Of a stretch of DNA of 64,000 bases, positions 17,303 through 26,027 are shown one piece after another (the stretch's first letter is position 1; every line of letters starts with the position of its first letter). The position numbers and the translations under genes were made by a program. The notes under the pieces are model-generated. The model was not told the origin of the DNA and made no database searches. It saw only the letters and a program-made list of their open reading frames with translations. Location of the stretch: the NCBI GenBank assembly GCA_017161655.1, contig JADFCV010000001.1, positions 342,164 through 406,163 of the forward strand. Direction: 5' to 3'. The DNA is from Candidatus Sumerlaeota bacterium (lineage in GTDB: Bacteria; Sumerlaeota; Sumerlaeia; Sumerlaeales; Sumerlaeaceae).

Positions 17303-18361
17303 ATGTTTGCGCGATATCTTTTACAACCCGAAATTGCAGCCGTGCTTGTAAGCGTTATCGTCTCCTATGTTGCGACGTGGTTTGTTCGCGCAGCGATGTG
17401 GCGACTCGGCGTCTTAGATATGCCTACCAGCGAGCGCAAACGCCACCGGAGTCCTGTGCCGTATGAAGGGGGAGTCGCTATTTACTTTGGGTTTGTTGCG
17501 GGCCTTATGACGTATGTCTTTCTGGATTCGTCATCGCTCTTTTGGCTCGATGTGGCAAAATCCCTTATCATCGGAGCAACCGCCAGTACCGCCCTTGGTG
17601 TTATCGACGATGTTATGGATTTGCGACCTTGGGTCAAGCTGGTAGGGCAGTTGCTCATCGGCGTCATGATGTATGAGTTTGGTTTTAGGATTGAGCGAAT
17701 CAGTAATCCTTTCGGTGCCGAACTCAGTGTTATGGGCGTTATAAGTCTCGTTGGCACTGTGCTATGGTTTGCTTTACTAATGAACGGGATTAACATGATT
17801 GACGGGGTGGATGGTCTTGCTGCTGGCATCGTGGCTATTTCTGGCGCGACATTGGGTGTCATTGCCCTGGATTTACAGCAGCCGGCGGCAGCGATGATCG
17901 CGTTCGTTGTGAGTGCGGCGTGCGTTGGATTTCTGCCACACAACTTCTTCCCGGCTCGAATCTTTATGGGAGATGCAGGAAGCCTTCTTCTTGGTTTTTT
18001 GCTTGCCGCGCTGACTCTGATGTCGAGCAGCAAGACTCCAGCTGTTCTGACCCTTGCTGTGCCTATTGTGGCTGTGTTCCTGCCCCTTTTTGAAACCATT
18101 TTTGCATTCAGCCGTCGTTTAGCCAAAGGACAGCACCCTTTTAAAGCCGACCGCAGCCACTTGCATCACCGATTTCTGGATCTTGGATTCACGGAGCGCC
18201 GCACCGTTCTCATTCTTTACTATCTCACGGCGTACGTTGGTGTGATTGCGTACGTGCTGCAAAAGCTTGAGTCCCGCCTGACATTGCTCATGGCGTTTTT
18301 TCTTGGTCTTGGCTTGCTGCTTCTCGCTGAAAGTATGGCCTATCTGCACGAACGGCGGTAG
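17303..18361 (+). CDS. WecA/TagO/MraY-like polyprenyl-phosphate N-acetylhexosamine-1-phosphate transferase
   Basis: This multi-span protein (352 residues) shows the GT4 family landmarks: HRSPVPYEGGVAIYFGF near the N-terminus, IDDVMDLRPWVKLVGQ, NMIDGVDGLAAGI (catalytic Asp motif), FFPARIFMGDAGSLLLGF, and the HLHHRFLDLGF loop. The HxHH loop is typical of WecA/TagO rather than MraY. It would transfer GlcNAc- or GalNAc-1-phosphate to undecaprenyl phosphate at the inner membrane, starting a surface glycan. I prefer ATG 17303 over the TTG at 17264. Its last 22 bp overlap the convergent plsC gene. Confidence 0.92.
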   Translation: MFARYLLQPEIAAVLVSVIVSYVATWFVRAAMWRLGVLDMPTSERKRHRSPVPYEGGVAIYFGFVAGLMTYVFLDSSSLFWLDVAKSLIIGATASTALGVIDDVMDLRPWVKLVGQLLIGVMMYEFGFRIERISNPFGAELSVMGVISLVGTVLWFALLMNGINMIDGVDGLAAGIVAISGATLGVIALDLQQPAAAMIAFVVSAACVGFLPHNFFPARIFMGDAGSLLLGFLLAALTLMSSSKTPAVLTLAVPIVAVFLPLFETIFAFSRRLAKGQHPFKADRSHLHHRFLDLGFTERRTVLILYYLTAYVGVIAYVLQKLESRLTLLMAFFLGLGLLLLAESMAYLHERR

Positions 18362-19122
18362 TGCTGCCGGGAAGAATGTTTCCGTCGCATGCTTTTCAGC
18401 CGCTCCCAGGCATCCAGGCGCCGCTGTATCGGTGCTGCGATCCGAGCATTGATTTCATCAATACATTCTTTGATCTTTGACCGGTCTTCGAGTCGTTCGA
18501 CGGTGATTGGGGCATGATAGGTCACGATGATCGGTCGGAACCAGCGGGGTAGCAGATTTTGCCGTGGCCAGGCTTCGTATGCGCCAACAATTGAGACCGG
18601 AACAATTGTCGCCCCTGTCGCAAGTGCCAGGCGTGCAACGCCAGGCTCAAACGGACAAAGCTTTCCTGTGGCACTGCGACCTCCTTCCGGAAAAATGAGC
18701 ACGACTTCATTGTTTTTAAGAACCTTGAGTGTCTCTACCACTGCGCTCTTGTCGGGGGCCTCCTGCTTTACTGGAAAAGCCCCATAAAGACTGATCCACC
18801 AGCCTAGAATAGGAATGCGAAACAATGGCTCCATTGCCATGAAGCGCATCCGGTAAGGGATCCCGGCTGGGATGACGCAGGCATCGTAGTAGGAAACATG
18901 GTTAGGCGCAATGATGGCGGGGCCTTGCCCTGGCAGATTCTCGCAGCGGCGATAACGAAGACAGTGAAAAACGCGAAAATAAATGATAAAAACTATACGC
19001 GTTAACTCCCAAAGAATGTTGGTGCGGAGAATGTCGCCCCTTGGTCTCGCAAGGCCTGGCATGAGTTTTCTTAGCATTGCTCCGTCATCCAGAAATTCAC
19101 AGTTTTCGAGATCATGTTTCAA
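18340..19122 (-). CDS. plsC: 1-acyl-sn-glycerol-3-phosphate acyltransferase (PlsC family)
   Basis: The core has all PlsC motifs: NHVSYYDACVIP (the H-x4-D catalytic dyad), the region around MEPLFRIPILGWWISLYGAFPV, FPEGGRSATGKL (motif III) and IVPVSIVGAYEAWP (motif IV). A hydrophobic segment precedes the first motif (LTRIVFIIYFRVFH), as usual for this membrane-associated enzyme. It makes phosphatidic acid from lysophosphatidate. The track start at 19122 is a TTG; an internal ATG at 19077 with a nearby GGAG is an alternative, so the start is uncertain. Other phospholipid genes here (plsY, gpsA, pgsA) fit the pathway. It overlaps the 3' end of the wecA-like gene by 22 bp. Confidence 0.9.
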   Translation of the reverse strand: MKHDLENCEFLDDGAMLRKLMPGLARPRGDILRTNILWELTRIVFIIYFRVFHCLRYRRCENLPGQGPAIIAPNHVSYYDACVIPAGIPYRMRFMAMEPLFRIPILGWWISLYGAFPVKQEAPDKSAVVETLKVLKNNEVVLIFPEGGRSATGKLCPFEPGVARLALATGATIVPVSIVGAYEAWPRQNLLPRWFRPIIVTYHAPITVERLEDRSKIKECIDEINARIAAPIQRRLDAWERLKSMRRKHSSRQHYRRSCR

Positions 19123-19234
19123 ATTGCCTACGTGTCCGCTCCTATATTATGAGGTTTCAGCTGTTTGCAAGGCTGCATGGAAGAGGCTGGTCGTATTATT
19201 TACTTTCATCGCAGGAGGAGTCTGAGCTGGACTC

Positions 19235-20743
19235 ATGAGAATTGAGTTAGTTTCGCATACCAGGAAGCACGGTTTTCGACGCGACGCCCTGCTTGCCATT
19301 ATTCTAGAGGATGCCAAGAAACGCGAGTTTCCCATCCCTCACGTCCTTGAAAGTCGTGGATTCGGAGAACTGTGGAGGAAGGTTTATCCTCTTCTGGTAG
19401 CTCAGGAGAGTGCTCCGGAATTGTTCCCCGCAATCGGGTCAGAGGGACTTCCTGCTCATCTGTGTGCTCTTGTGCCTGCGCGGATCAAAAACCTTCCAAT
19501 CGATGAAGCGCAGCGGGTGGTTGGCGCGCGAGTCGCAAGGTTCGCGCACGATCTAAACGTGCAGCGTGTTTATCTTCTTGTCATCGGTGACGACTGTCAC
19601 GCAGTTTCCTTGCGAATAGTAGAGGGAGCCATTCTCGGAGCGTATTCCTTCACCCGCTACCGAAACTCGACAAGCGAGCCTGAACTCCAGGTGGAGCTTT
19701 TGTGTGACGAAGGTGCAATGAAAACTTTGCGGAGCGAGCTCCGTGGGATTCAATTGGTTGCCAACTTGCAGAATCGCATTCGCGATATCGTCAACGAAGG
19801 GCCAACGGAATGTGGGCCCGATCGCCTTATCGAGCATGCGAGACAGATTGCCCGTTCAGCTGGCTTAGAAATGGACGTCATCCGCGGACGACAGCTTGAG
19901 CGTTCGGGGTATACTGGCATAGTAATGGTAGGAAAAGGCGCGGATGAAGCCCCCGCCATGATTATCCTGCGCCACACGCCCAGGAAAAGGAAAACTGCTA
20001 AAAAATTAGCACTGGTAGGTAAGGCGGTGACGTTTGACGCTGGCGGTTACTGCCTGAAACCCGGGAAAGATATGTGGCTGATGAAGGGCGACATGGCTGG
20101 TGGCGCAGCAGTTCTGGGGGCCATGGCAGCTATCGCTCAATTAGATATTCGCCAAGATGTCATCGGCATTGTTCCCTGTGCGAAAAACCTTGTGAGCAGG
20201 TCCGCGTATCTTCCTGGCGACGTCATCCGCACGAAAATTGGAAAATCGATTCACGTGACAAATACCGATGCAGAAGGGCGGCTTCTGCTTGCAGATGGGC
20301 TTATTCGCGCCGGTGAGGAAAAAGCTAGTGTCATCGTTGATATCGCAACATTGACCGGATCCGTTGTTCGTGCACTTGGGAGTTCGATCGCAGGTATCAT
20401 GGGCAACGACCCTGAGCTCGTTCATTCCATCATCTCTGCTGGGGCATCGGTAGGAGAAGCGTTCTGGGAGCTGCCCCTAGTTGCAGAGTACAAAGAGCAA
20501 CTGAAGAGCGAAGTCGCAGATCTCGATAATGTCGGTAAGTCGCCAAACGCTGGCTCCATTATTGGTGGTCTTTTTCTTCAAGAATTTGTGCCGGCAGGAG
20601 TAAAATGGGCGCACCTTGACATCGCAGGCCCATTCTTCTTTGAAAAACGTTGGCGTTATTACAGCGCTGGAGCCACCGGTTTTGGTGTGCGCACATTGGT
20701 GCGCTTTGTCAGCGAGTTTGACTCCATCTGCACCAAGACTTAG
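19235..20743 (+). CDS. pepA: M17-family leucyl aminopeptidase (cytosol aminopeptidase)
   Basis: The 502-residue protein contains the M17 catalytic core in its C-terminal half. VGKAVTFDAGGYCLKPG is the first metal-binding segment, MKGDMAGGAAVLGAM the second, and NTDAEGRLLLADGL the family signature with the catalytic Arg and metal-binding Asp/Glu. VADLDNVGKSPNAGSIIGGLFL supports hexamer-type PepA structure. The N-terminal ~170 residues are a divergent macro-like domain. It removes N-terminal residues from peptides in the cytoplasm. In canonical M17 the sequence is FDTGG or FDSGG; here it is FDAGG, a mild change at a non-ligand position. Confidence 0.93.
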   Translation: MRIELVSHTRKHGFRRDALLAIILEDAKKREFPIPHVLESRGFGELWRKVYPLLVAQESAPELFPAIGSEGLPAHLCALVPARIKNLPIDEAQRVVGARVARFAHDLNVQRVYLLVIGDDCHAVSLRIVEGAILGAYSFTRYRNSTSEPELQVELLCDEGAMKTLRSELRGIQLVANLQNRIRDIVNEGPTECGPDRLIEHARQIARSAGLEMDVIRGRQLERSGYTGIVMVGKGADEAPAMIILRHTPRKRKTAKKLALVGKAVTFDAGGYCLKPGKDMWLMKGDMAGGAAVLGAMAAIAQLDIRQDVIGIVPCAKNLVSRSAYLPGDVIRTKIGKSIHVTNTDAEGRLLLADGLIRAGEEKASVIVDIATLTGSVVRALGSSIAGIMGNDPELVHSIISAGASVGEAFWELPLVAEYKEQLKSEVADLDNVGKSPNAGSIIGGLFLQEFVPAGVKWAHLDIAGPFFFEKRWRYYSAGATGFGVRTLVRFVSEFDSICTKT

Positions 20744-20770
20744 GGCGCAATTTCTTGGAGGTGCAGGGTT

Positions 20771-21511
20771 GTGTGGTCGTCGTTTACAAAAGACGAAAAA
20801 AAGCTGTTCATCTTTCTGCTTGTGTTGCTCTGCCTGGGCGCCGTCGTCCTTCCCTACATCGATGGTCGTCGCAAGGTGGACATCTTTACCGCGCGTGGTT
20901 CGGAGGAGACAAACGCAGCCAAGCCTGAGAGAAGAGGAAGACCGACGGCATCGCGAGGCAGTGACGCGCCGGGGAGAGCATCAAATCTGCTCGATCTGAA
21001 CACTGCAACGGAGTCACAGTTGGTTGGCCTGCCAGGAATCGGTCCTGTACGAGCCGCCGCTATTGTCGCTTATCGAAACCAACATGGCCCTTTTCAGTCT
21101 TTAGAAGATCTTGCCAAAGTACATGGGGTTGGAAAGGCCACACTGCGTAGCCTGGAAGGCTTTGTCACAGTGGGAGTCTCGCAGCAGGAAACGTCGAGCA
21201 CTGCTTCTCAGGATCATGCCAATAAAACCATCGGTTTCACTCCTTCCCCGCCGAGTACTCCACTCACGAATCCCTCTGGTCCGGGAAGCGGCACTTTACC
21301 ACCTATGCCATCAGCCGCCGTTCTCGACCTCAACGCTGCAACTGTTGAACAGCTCAGTGAGCTTGAGCAAATAGGTCCCATCCTTGCTCAGCGGATCGTG
21401 GAGTACCGCAACAAGAACGGGCGTTTTACGAACATAGAGCAGCTCGACAAAGTGCCAGGTATCGGCAAGAAGCGAATAGAACTTAATAGGCACCGATTGA
21501 TTGTGCGTTGA
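20771..21511 (+). CDS. ComEA-like protein with two helix-hairpin-helix modules and membrane anchor
   Basis: The 246-residue product has one N-terminal membrane segment (about 11-28, FIFLLVLLCLGAVVLPYI), then two ComEA-type helix-hairpin-helix units. The first, at about 75-135, reads LLDLNTATESQLVGLPGIGPVRAAAIVAYR. The second, at about 183-244, reads LDLNAATVEQLSELEQIGPILAQRIVEYR. A Pro/Ser/Thr-rich linker separates them. Such proteins bind double-stranded DNA at the outer face of the inner membrane and in competent species pull it inward. Two modules rather than one is a duplication. Start is GTG 20771 with a GGAGG about 9 bp upstream. No comEC or comF is adjacent. Confidence 0.85.
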   Translation: MWSSFTKDEKKLFIFLLVLLCLGAVVLPYIDGRRKVDIFTARGSEETNAAKPERRGRPTASRGSDAPGRASNLLDLNTATESQLVGLPGIGPVRAAAIVAYRNQHGPFQSLEDLAKVHGVGKATLRSLEGFVTVGVSQQETSSTASQDHANKTIGFTPSPPSTPLTNPSGPGSGTLPPMPSAAVLDLNAATVEQLSELEQIGPILAQRIVEYRNKNGRFTNIEQLDKVPGIGKKRIELNRHRLIVR

Positions 21512-21516
21512 GGTCG

Positions 21517-22647
21517 TTACAAATAAACGCGCTGGAGTCGCTGACCAACTCTCGTCGTAAGTTCGTAGCCGATAGTACCAATTTGCTGTGCGACGACTTC
21601 TGGCCGCAGAACAGTGTTTCCGCTTCGACCGAACGCAAGGACTTCGTCCCCAACCGCCACGTCCGGAACATCAGTCACGTCAATCAATAACAGATCCATG
21701 CATACGCGTCCAACCTGGGGTACAAGGGTGCCACGAACTGCCATTTGGGTTTTGTTGCTGGCATGTCGCGGGTAACCGTCGGCGTAACCGAGCGGAACAG
21801 TGGCTATGCGAGAGGGGCGCCTAGTGACAAAGGTATGACCGTAACTCAACCCAGTCCCAGCCGGAACATCTTTAACGAAAATCACGCGTGTTTTCATGCT
21901 CATCGCAGGGATGAGATTCGGACGTGCCTGCACCTCGAAACTAGGTAGTTGACCGTAAAGGCTTATTCCTGGCCGCACGGCGTCAAAATGTGCCTCGGGA
22001 AAATCGAGTAAGGCTGCTGAGTTTGCCAGGTGAAAGCATGGGACGTCGATCCCTGCCGTCTTGATCGTATCTCGAACACTCGCAAATGTTGCAATTTGTT
22101 TGCTGGTCAGCTCACGGTCTGTCGTGTCGGCGCACGGCAAATGACTCATAACGCCTGCGATCTTCATGCAGTCGAAAGTCGTGATTTTTCGAATGAACTC
22201 GAGTGCGTGAGAGGGAGGTAGTCCTAGCCGTCCCATCCCGACATCGATTTTCACATGAACGCGTGCAACTTTTTTAAGCACTCGTGCCGCTGCAACAATT
22301 GCTTCCACGTGGTCTTCTGCGCAGACAACCATTTCGCAGTCGAGCCCCAGAAGAGCCACGGCCTGGCCGGATAGGGGAGGACCAAAAACAAGTATTCGCG
22401 AACAAATGCCGGCTTCTCTCAATTGAGCAGCTTCTTCTGCCCGGGCCACACACAAAACCTTTGCGCCTTCCTCCACAAGCACGCGGGCAGTCTTGACTGC
22501 TCCGTGCCCGTAGGCGTCCGCCTTGATCACTCCGAAAACTTCGACGTTAGGTGCCGCATATTTTTTGAGTTCCCTGTAGTTGTGGCGGATCGCACCGAGG
22601 TCGATTTCTATCCATGAAATTGGTTCGATCTGGGATCCCGTTTCCAT
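21517..22647 (-). CDS. alr: alanine racemase
   Basis: The 376-residue PLP enzyme opens with WIEIDLGAIRHNYREL and the lysine motif VIKADAYGHGAVKTA (PLP Schiff base). It also has KIDVGMGRLGLP and GRVCMDLLLIDVT, and the catalytic Tyr region GLSYGHTFVTRRPSRIATVPLGYADGY. It converts L-alanine to D-alanine for peptidoglycan. The ATG at 22647 gives a start 8 bp after the pgsA stop; the track start is a GTG (22686) that would overlap pgsA by 31 bp. It is the last gene of a minus-strand run rsmD-pgsA-alr and ends 5 bp from the convergent comEA-like gene. Confidence 0.94.
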   Translation of the reverse strand: METGSQIEPISWIEIDLGAIRHNYRELKKYAAPNVEVFGVIKADAYGHGAVKTARVLVEEGAKVLCVARAEEAAQLREAGICSRILVFGPPLSGQAVALLGLDCEMVVCAEDHVEAIVAAARVLKKVARVHVKIDVGMGRLGLPPSHALEFIRKITTFDCMKIAGVMSHLPCADTTDRELTSKQIATFASVRDTIKTAGIDVPCFHLANSAALLDFPEAHFDAVRPGISLYGQLPSFEVQARPNLIPAMSMKTRVIFVKDVPAGTGLSYGHTFVTRRPSRIATVPLGYADGYPRHASNKTQMAVRGTLVPQVGRVCMDLLLIDVTDVPDVAVGDEVLAFGRSGNTVLRPEVVAQQIGTIGYELTTRVGQRLQRVYL

Positions 22648-22655
22648 TTTTTCGC

Positions 22656-23282
22656 TTACTCGGAAATGATGTCTCGGTTTTTCCACAAGTATTGAATGCC
22701 CGAAGCGATAGTGAGAGCGACAATCACAAAAAGAATGAGCAGAAAGGTAATGCTCAAAAATCGCTCAGCAAGTGGGAGCATTTCCGCATGTTTCCAGCGG
22801 AGATAATCACGCAGACAGAGCCCCGCGAGCACAATTCCGATTCCGACGAGTTGGCTGATAGTTTTGTGTTTTCCTAGGTAGTCGGCCTGAATGATTCTTC
22901 CTCTTTCGAGAGCCAGGGCGCGCAGGCCGGTGACGAGAAATTCCCGTGCGAGAATGACAATAATAGCCCAAGCGGGGAAAATCGGTCGTTTTTCAGAAAG
23001 ATCGAGTTCTACAAAAGCCACGAAAGCCGACATTGTGAGAAGCTTGTCCGCTAACGGGTCCATGAGTTTGCCAAAATTTGTTACAAGGTGATAGCGGCGG
23101 GCAAGATAACCATCAATCATATCGGTGAGTGCAGCTACGACAAAAAACAAAAATGCGAGAATTCTGGCAAAGAAAACGACGTCCAGTCGCGTGGTCACAT
23201 TCTCCGCTAGTAAAAGACCAACGAAAAAAGGAATAAGGATAATTCGTAGAATTGTTATTTTATTTGGCAGATTCAGCTTCAT
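22656..23282 (-). CDS. pgsA: CDP-diacylglycerol--glycerol-3-phosphate 3-phosphatidyltransferase
   Basis: The 208-residue membrane protein has the CDP-alcohol phosphotransferase motif as DGYLARRYHLVTNFGKLMD followed by PLADK, matching DGx2ARx8Gx3Dx3D. Several hydrophobic helices surround it. The start LNLPNKITILRIILIP is the usual N-terminus of PgsA, so I use ATG 23282 rather than the track start 23351, which runs into rsmD. It makes phosphatidylglycerophosphate for acidic phospholipids in the inner membrane. It sits between rsmD (11 bp away) and alr. Confidence 0.94.
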   Translation of the reverse strand: MKLNLPNKITILRIILIPFFVGLLLAENVTTRLDVVFFARILAFLFFVVAALTDMIDGYLARRYHLVTNFGKLMDPLADKLLTMSAFVAFVELDLSEKRPIFPAWAIIVILAREFLVTGLRALALERGRIIQADYLGKHKTISQLVGIGIVLAGLCLRDYLRWKHAEMLPLAERFLSITFLLILFVIVALTIASGIQYLWKNRDIISE

Positions 23283-23293
23283 GACTTTCCCGA

Positions 23294-23857
23294 TTAAAAC
23301 GCGCCACTCGAAACATAAAAGTGCAATATCGTATCTCCGTAACTCTCGCATCGGAAGCGACGCAACCGTTCACAAGTGTCCGGTAACAATTCTCGAGGCG
23401 AAGACTGGATGACAACCACAGCAGAGGATTCTAGTGGTAAATGAATAGCTACTGATTCGAGAGATCGCAGAGCTTCTCCAGTGTCGTATGGTGGATCCGA
23501 GAAAACGAGGTGATAACGCGGCCAGCCAGTGGTCTTCTGCATCTCAAGCCAACGCTTGGCGTCAGCGCGAACAACCCGACATCGTTGCTCATAGCCAAGT
23601 TTTTTGATATTATCACGCAGTGCCTGCAGAGCCCTTTCACCTCGCTCAACGAAAGTGCATTCGACCGCTCCCCGGCTCAGCGCTTCGAGCCCGAGGCTTC
23701 CGGCTCCAGCGTATAGGTCGAGAACGACGGCACCCATGACTTCATGGCGCAAGATATTGAACAACGACTCTCGCACTCGCCCAAGGGTTGGCCGAGTATC
23801 GCCACCCCGGGGAGCTTTTAAAACGAATCCCTTTTTCTCGCCAGCAATAATTCGCAT
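23294..23857 (-). CDS. rsmD: 16S rRNA (guanine(966)-N2)-methyltransferase RsmD
   Basis: The 187-residue protein has the RsmD start MRIIAGEKKGFVLKAP, then TRPTLGRVRESLFNIL. The SAM-binding strand is VLDLYAGAGSLGLEALSRGA and the catalytic motif is LVFSDPPYDTG (the DPPY of N2-guanine/N6-adenine methylases). It modifies G966 of 16S rRNA during 30S assembly. It heads a compact minus-strand run with pgsA and alr, and is divergent from the small unknown gene at 23962, leaving about 100 bp between them. Confidence 0.95.
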   Translation of the reverse strand: MRIIAGEKKGFVLKAPRGGDTRPTLGRVRESLFNILRHEVMGAVVLDLYAGAGSLGLEALSRGAVECTFVERGERALQALRDNIKKLGYEQRCRVVRADAKRWLEMQKTTGWPRYHLVFSDPPYDTGEALRSLESVAIHLPLESSAVVVIQSSPRELLPDTCERLRRFRCESYGDTILHFYVSSGAF

Positions 23858-23961
23858 CGCTACGATTGTGAGGCCACGTTGAGAGGCCGCTTCAAGACAC
23901 TTTGATTCAGAATTGTATCGTTCATCAACGCAGAACCGACAAAACAGCTAGGAGTCTGCCA

Positions 23962-24336
23962 ATGCCGCACGTAATTTTGCGCGGGACAGTAAAGCTTCAA
24001 GAAGCATGTGAACGTTTCTCCCCTGCAGTGGTTAGCAACGCAGGCTGGATCACGAAGATCACCGACTGCTTTCTCAACTCTCGAGAGACATGCATGCTCT
24101 TTGAAAGCACAGTCGTATGCAAAGGGGTAACGCACAACTTCTATGTACGGGTGGACCAAAAGCAAGACCAGATAACTGTACGCATTGAGCCTCGAACCAA
24201 CGTCGAAAAGAACGACGGCGTCAAACGTGCGGTTGCCATGGCTGCTCAGTTTCTCGCATCATTGTTTCCCCAGCTTGCTTTTGAGAAGTCTAACCTACCG
24301 CCCGAAATGCTTGCTGGGCTGGAGGAAAAGCAGTGA
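23962..24336 (+). CDS. conserved-looking small protein of unknown function, coupled to trmB
   Basis: I do not recognise the 124-residue protein. It looks like a soluble alpha/beta domain: beta-prone segments (HVILRGTVKL, CMLFESTVVC, HNFYVRVDQKQDQITVRI) are followed by a helical end (VKRAVAMAAQFLASLFPQLAF). The ATG at 23962 has AGGAG at 8-bp spacing, better than the track start 23902. Its TGA overlaps the GTG of trmB (GTGA), so translation is coupled. The coupling is the main functional hint; a role in RNA or translation is only inference. Confidence 0.7.
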   Translation: MPHVILRGTVKLQEACERFSPAVVSNAGWITKITDCFLNSRETCMLFESTVVCKGVTHNFYVRVDQKQDQITVRIEPRTNVEKNDGVKRAVAMAAQFLASLFPQLAFEKSNLPPEMLAGLEEKQ

Positions 24337-25016
24337 ATCACGATGAAGTTTTGCCAGCCGCTGCAGGCGTTCCTATTTCTTATCCTGATTTGCAGGAGCT
24401 TGGTGATCTCGCCAAAATCTTTCCCCGTCAGGCGCCGCTTGAGTTAGAGATCGGCTGTGGGCGTGGAGATTTTCTCTTAGCGTATGCTTCGCTTCATCCG
24501 GACGTGAATTACTTGGGAGTGGAGCGCAAACTCGTTATTGCTCGAAGAGCTGCCAGTAAATTAGCGCGTGCAGGGTTATCGAATGTACGAATCATACATG
24601 GCGAAATCAGCTACCTCGTAGACCGCTATCTTCCAGATCATTCACTTCAGGCCATTCACTGTTATTTCCCCGATCCATGGCCCAAAAAACGTCACGCTAA
24701 ACGTCGTCTTTTTAAGGAGGGAACGCCTGAGCTTTTCGCAAGGCTTTTACGCCCGGCGGGGCTGGTTCACGTTCGGACGGACGTTCCAGGATATTTCGAG
24801 ACCATTTGTGAACTTTTCGATTCTTCACGCCTCTATGTGCGTGTGGGTGTCCCGGAGGAGCTTCTTGGTTGTCTGACCGGTTTCGAACGTCGGTTTGTGG
24901 CAGAAGGGAAACCAATCTTCCGCGTGAGCTATCAGCTGCAGCCTTTGAGTTATACAGGCGAGCCTGACGACTTGAAGAATAAGGTTGAATCGGCTGACAC
25001 GGGTGTGAAGCGGTAA
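24333..25016 (+). CDS. trmB: tRNA (guanine-N7-)-methyltransferase
   Basis: The 227-residue protein has the TrmB SAM motif LELEIGCGRGDFLLAYA with the following GVERK, and the family signature HCYFPDPWPKKRHAKRRL. HVRTDVPGYFETICELF is the C-terminal substrate motif (TD-x-x-x-Y). It methylates G46 in the tRNA variable loop. The GTG start overlaps the stop of the upstream unknown gene by 4 bp. prs follows after 45 bp. Confidence 0.95.
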   Translation: MNHDEVLPAAAGVPISYPDLQELGDLAKIFPRQAPLELEIGCGRGDFLLAYASLHPDVNYLGVERKLVIARRAASKLARAGLSNVRIIHGEISYLVDRYLPDHSLQAIHCYFPDPWPKKRHAKRRLFKEGTPELFARLLRPAGLVHVRTDVPGYFETICELFDSSRLYVRVGVPEELLGCLTGFERRFVAEGKPIFRVSYQLQPLSYTGEPDDLKNKVESADTGVKR

Positions 25017-25061
25017 TAGCAGGGTCGCGACTCAGTCGAAAATTTTTTGGAGGGAAGGAAC

Positions 25062-26027
25062 GTGCAAGAAATCGCAAGGCGTGCTCTAGATGAGCACGGC
25101 CGGCCGCCAATTGTTTTCTCGGGAACCGCAAGTGTAGAGCTGACGCAGTCAATTTGCGACAATCTGGGAATCACACCGGGAGCCGTCGAAATCCGTCGTT
25201 TTAGCGATGGAGAGATCCGAGTAAAAATCAACGAGAGCGTTCGGGGTGCCAATTGCTTTGTGGTACAGTCTTGCTATACGCCGGTAAATGAGCACCTCAT
25301 GGAGCTGTTCCTCATTCTGGATGCTCTCAAACGCGCCAGCGCAAAGCAGGTGAATGCTATCATTCCTTATTACGGGTATGCTCGGCAGGATCGCAAAGAT
25401 GAAGGTCGTGTCGCGCTATCCGCGCGCTTGGTGGCAAACCTTCTGACCGCAGCTGGAGCCACACGGGTCGTAGCCGTCGACCTGCACTCAGCACAGATTC
25501 AGGGTTTTTTCGACATTCCCGTGGATCATCTCTATGCAGCCCCTGTTTTGGTGGATTATATTCGGAAACGTGGTTTTTCTGATTTCGTCGTTGTGTCGCC
25601 AGATGTCGGGAATGTGAAGCGCGCTCGTTCGTATGCCAGCCGTTTGGGAGCCCCGCTTGCCATCATTGACAAGCGCAGACCTGAGCCAAATGTTGCTGAA
25701 GTCATGAACATTATTGGCGAAGTCAGTGGCAAGGATGTGTTCTTGTTCGATGACATCATTGATACGGCAGGGACGCTTGTCGGAGCTGCTGAAGCACTAA
25801 AAAAACGCGGCGTAGGACGAATCTTCGCTTGCTGCACTCATCCAGTGCTCAGTGGTCCAGCCAAGGAGCGCCTTGCAGCTTCTTGCATTGAGGAGATCAT
25901 TGTCACAGATACGATTCCACAAAGAAACAGCTTGGACAAATTGACAGTGGTTAGCCTGGCGCCAATGCTGGCCGAAGCGATCACCCGAATTCATACTAAT
26001 GAGAGTGTGAGCACACTTTTCCGATGA
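25062..26027 (+). CDS. prs: ribose-phosphate pyrophosphokinase
   Basis: The 321-residue enzyme begins with a PRPP-synthetase N-terminal domain (IVFSGTASVELTQSICDNLG, RRFSDGEIRVKI). It carries the ATP/Mg region VVAVDLHSAQIQGFFDIPVD and the PRPP loop DVFLFDDIIDTAGTLVGAA. It makes PRPP from ribose-5-phosphate and ATP for nucleotide and histidine synthesis. The start is GTG 25062 behind GGAGGGAAGG; the track TTG at 25047 lies inside that ribosome site. Its TGA overlaps the ATG of thrB (ATGA). Confidence 0.95.
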   Translation: MQEIARRALDEHGRPPIVFSGTASVELTQSICDNLGITPGAVEIRRFSDGEIRVKINESVRGANCFVVQSCYTPVNEHLMELFLILDALKRASAKQVNAIIPYYGYARQDRKDEGRVALSARLVANLLTAAGATRVVAVDLHSAQIQGFFDIPVDHLYAAPVLVDYIRKRGFSDFVVVSPDVGNVKRARSYASRLGAPLAIIDKRRPEPNVAEVMNIIGEVSGKDVFLFDDIIDTAGTLVGAAEALKKRGVGRIFACCTHPVLSGPAKERLAASCIEEIIVTDTIPQRNSLDKLTVVSLAPMLAEAITRIHTNESVSTLFR

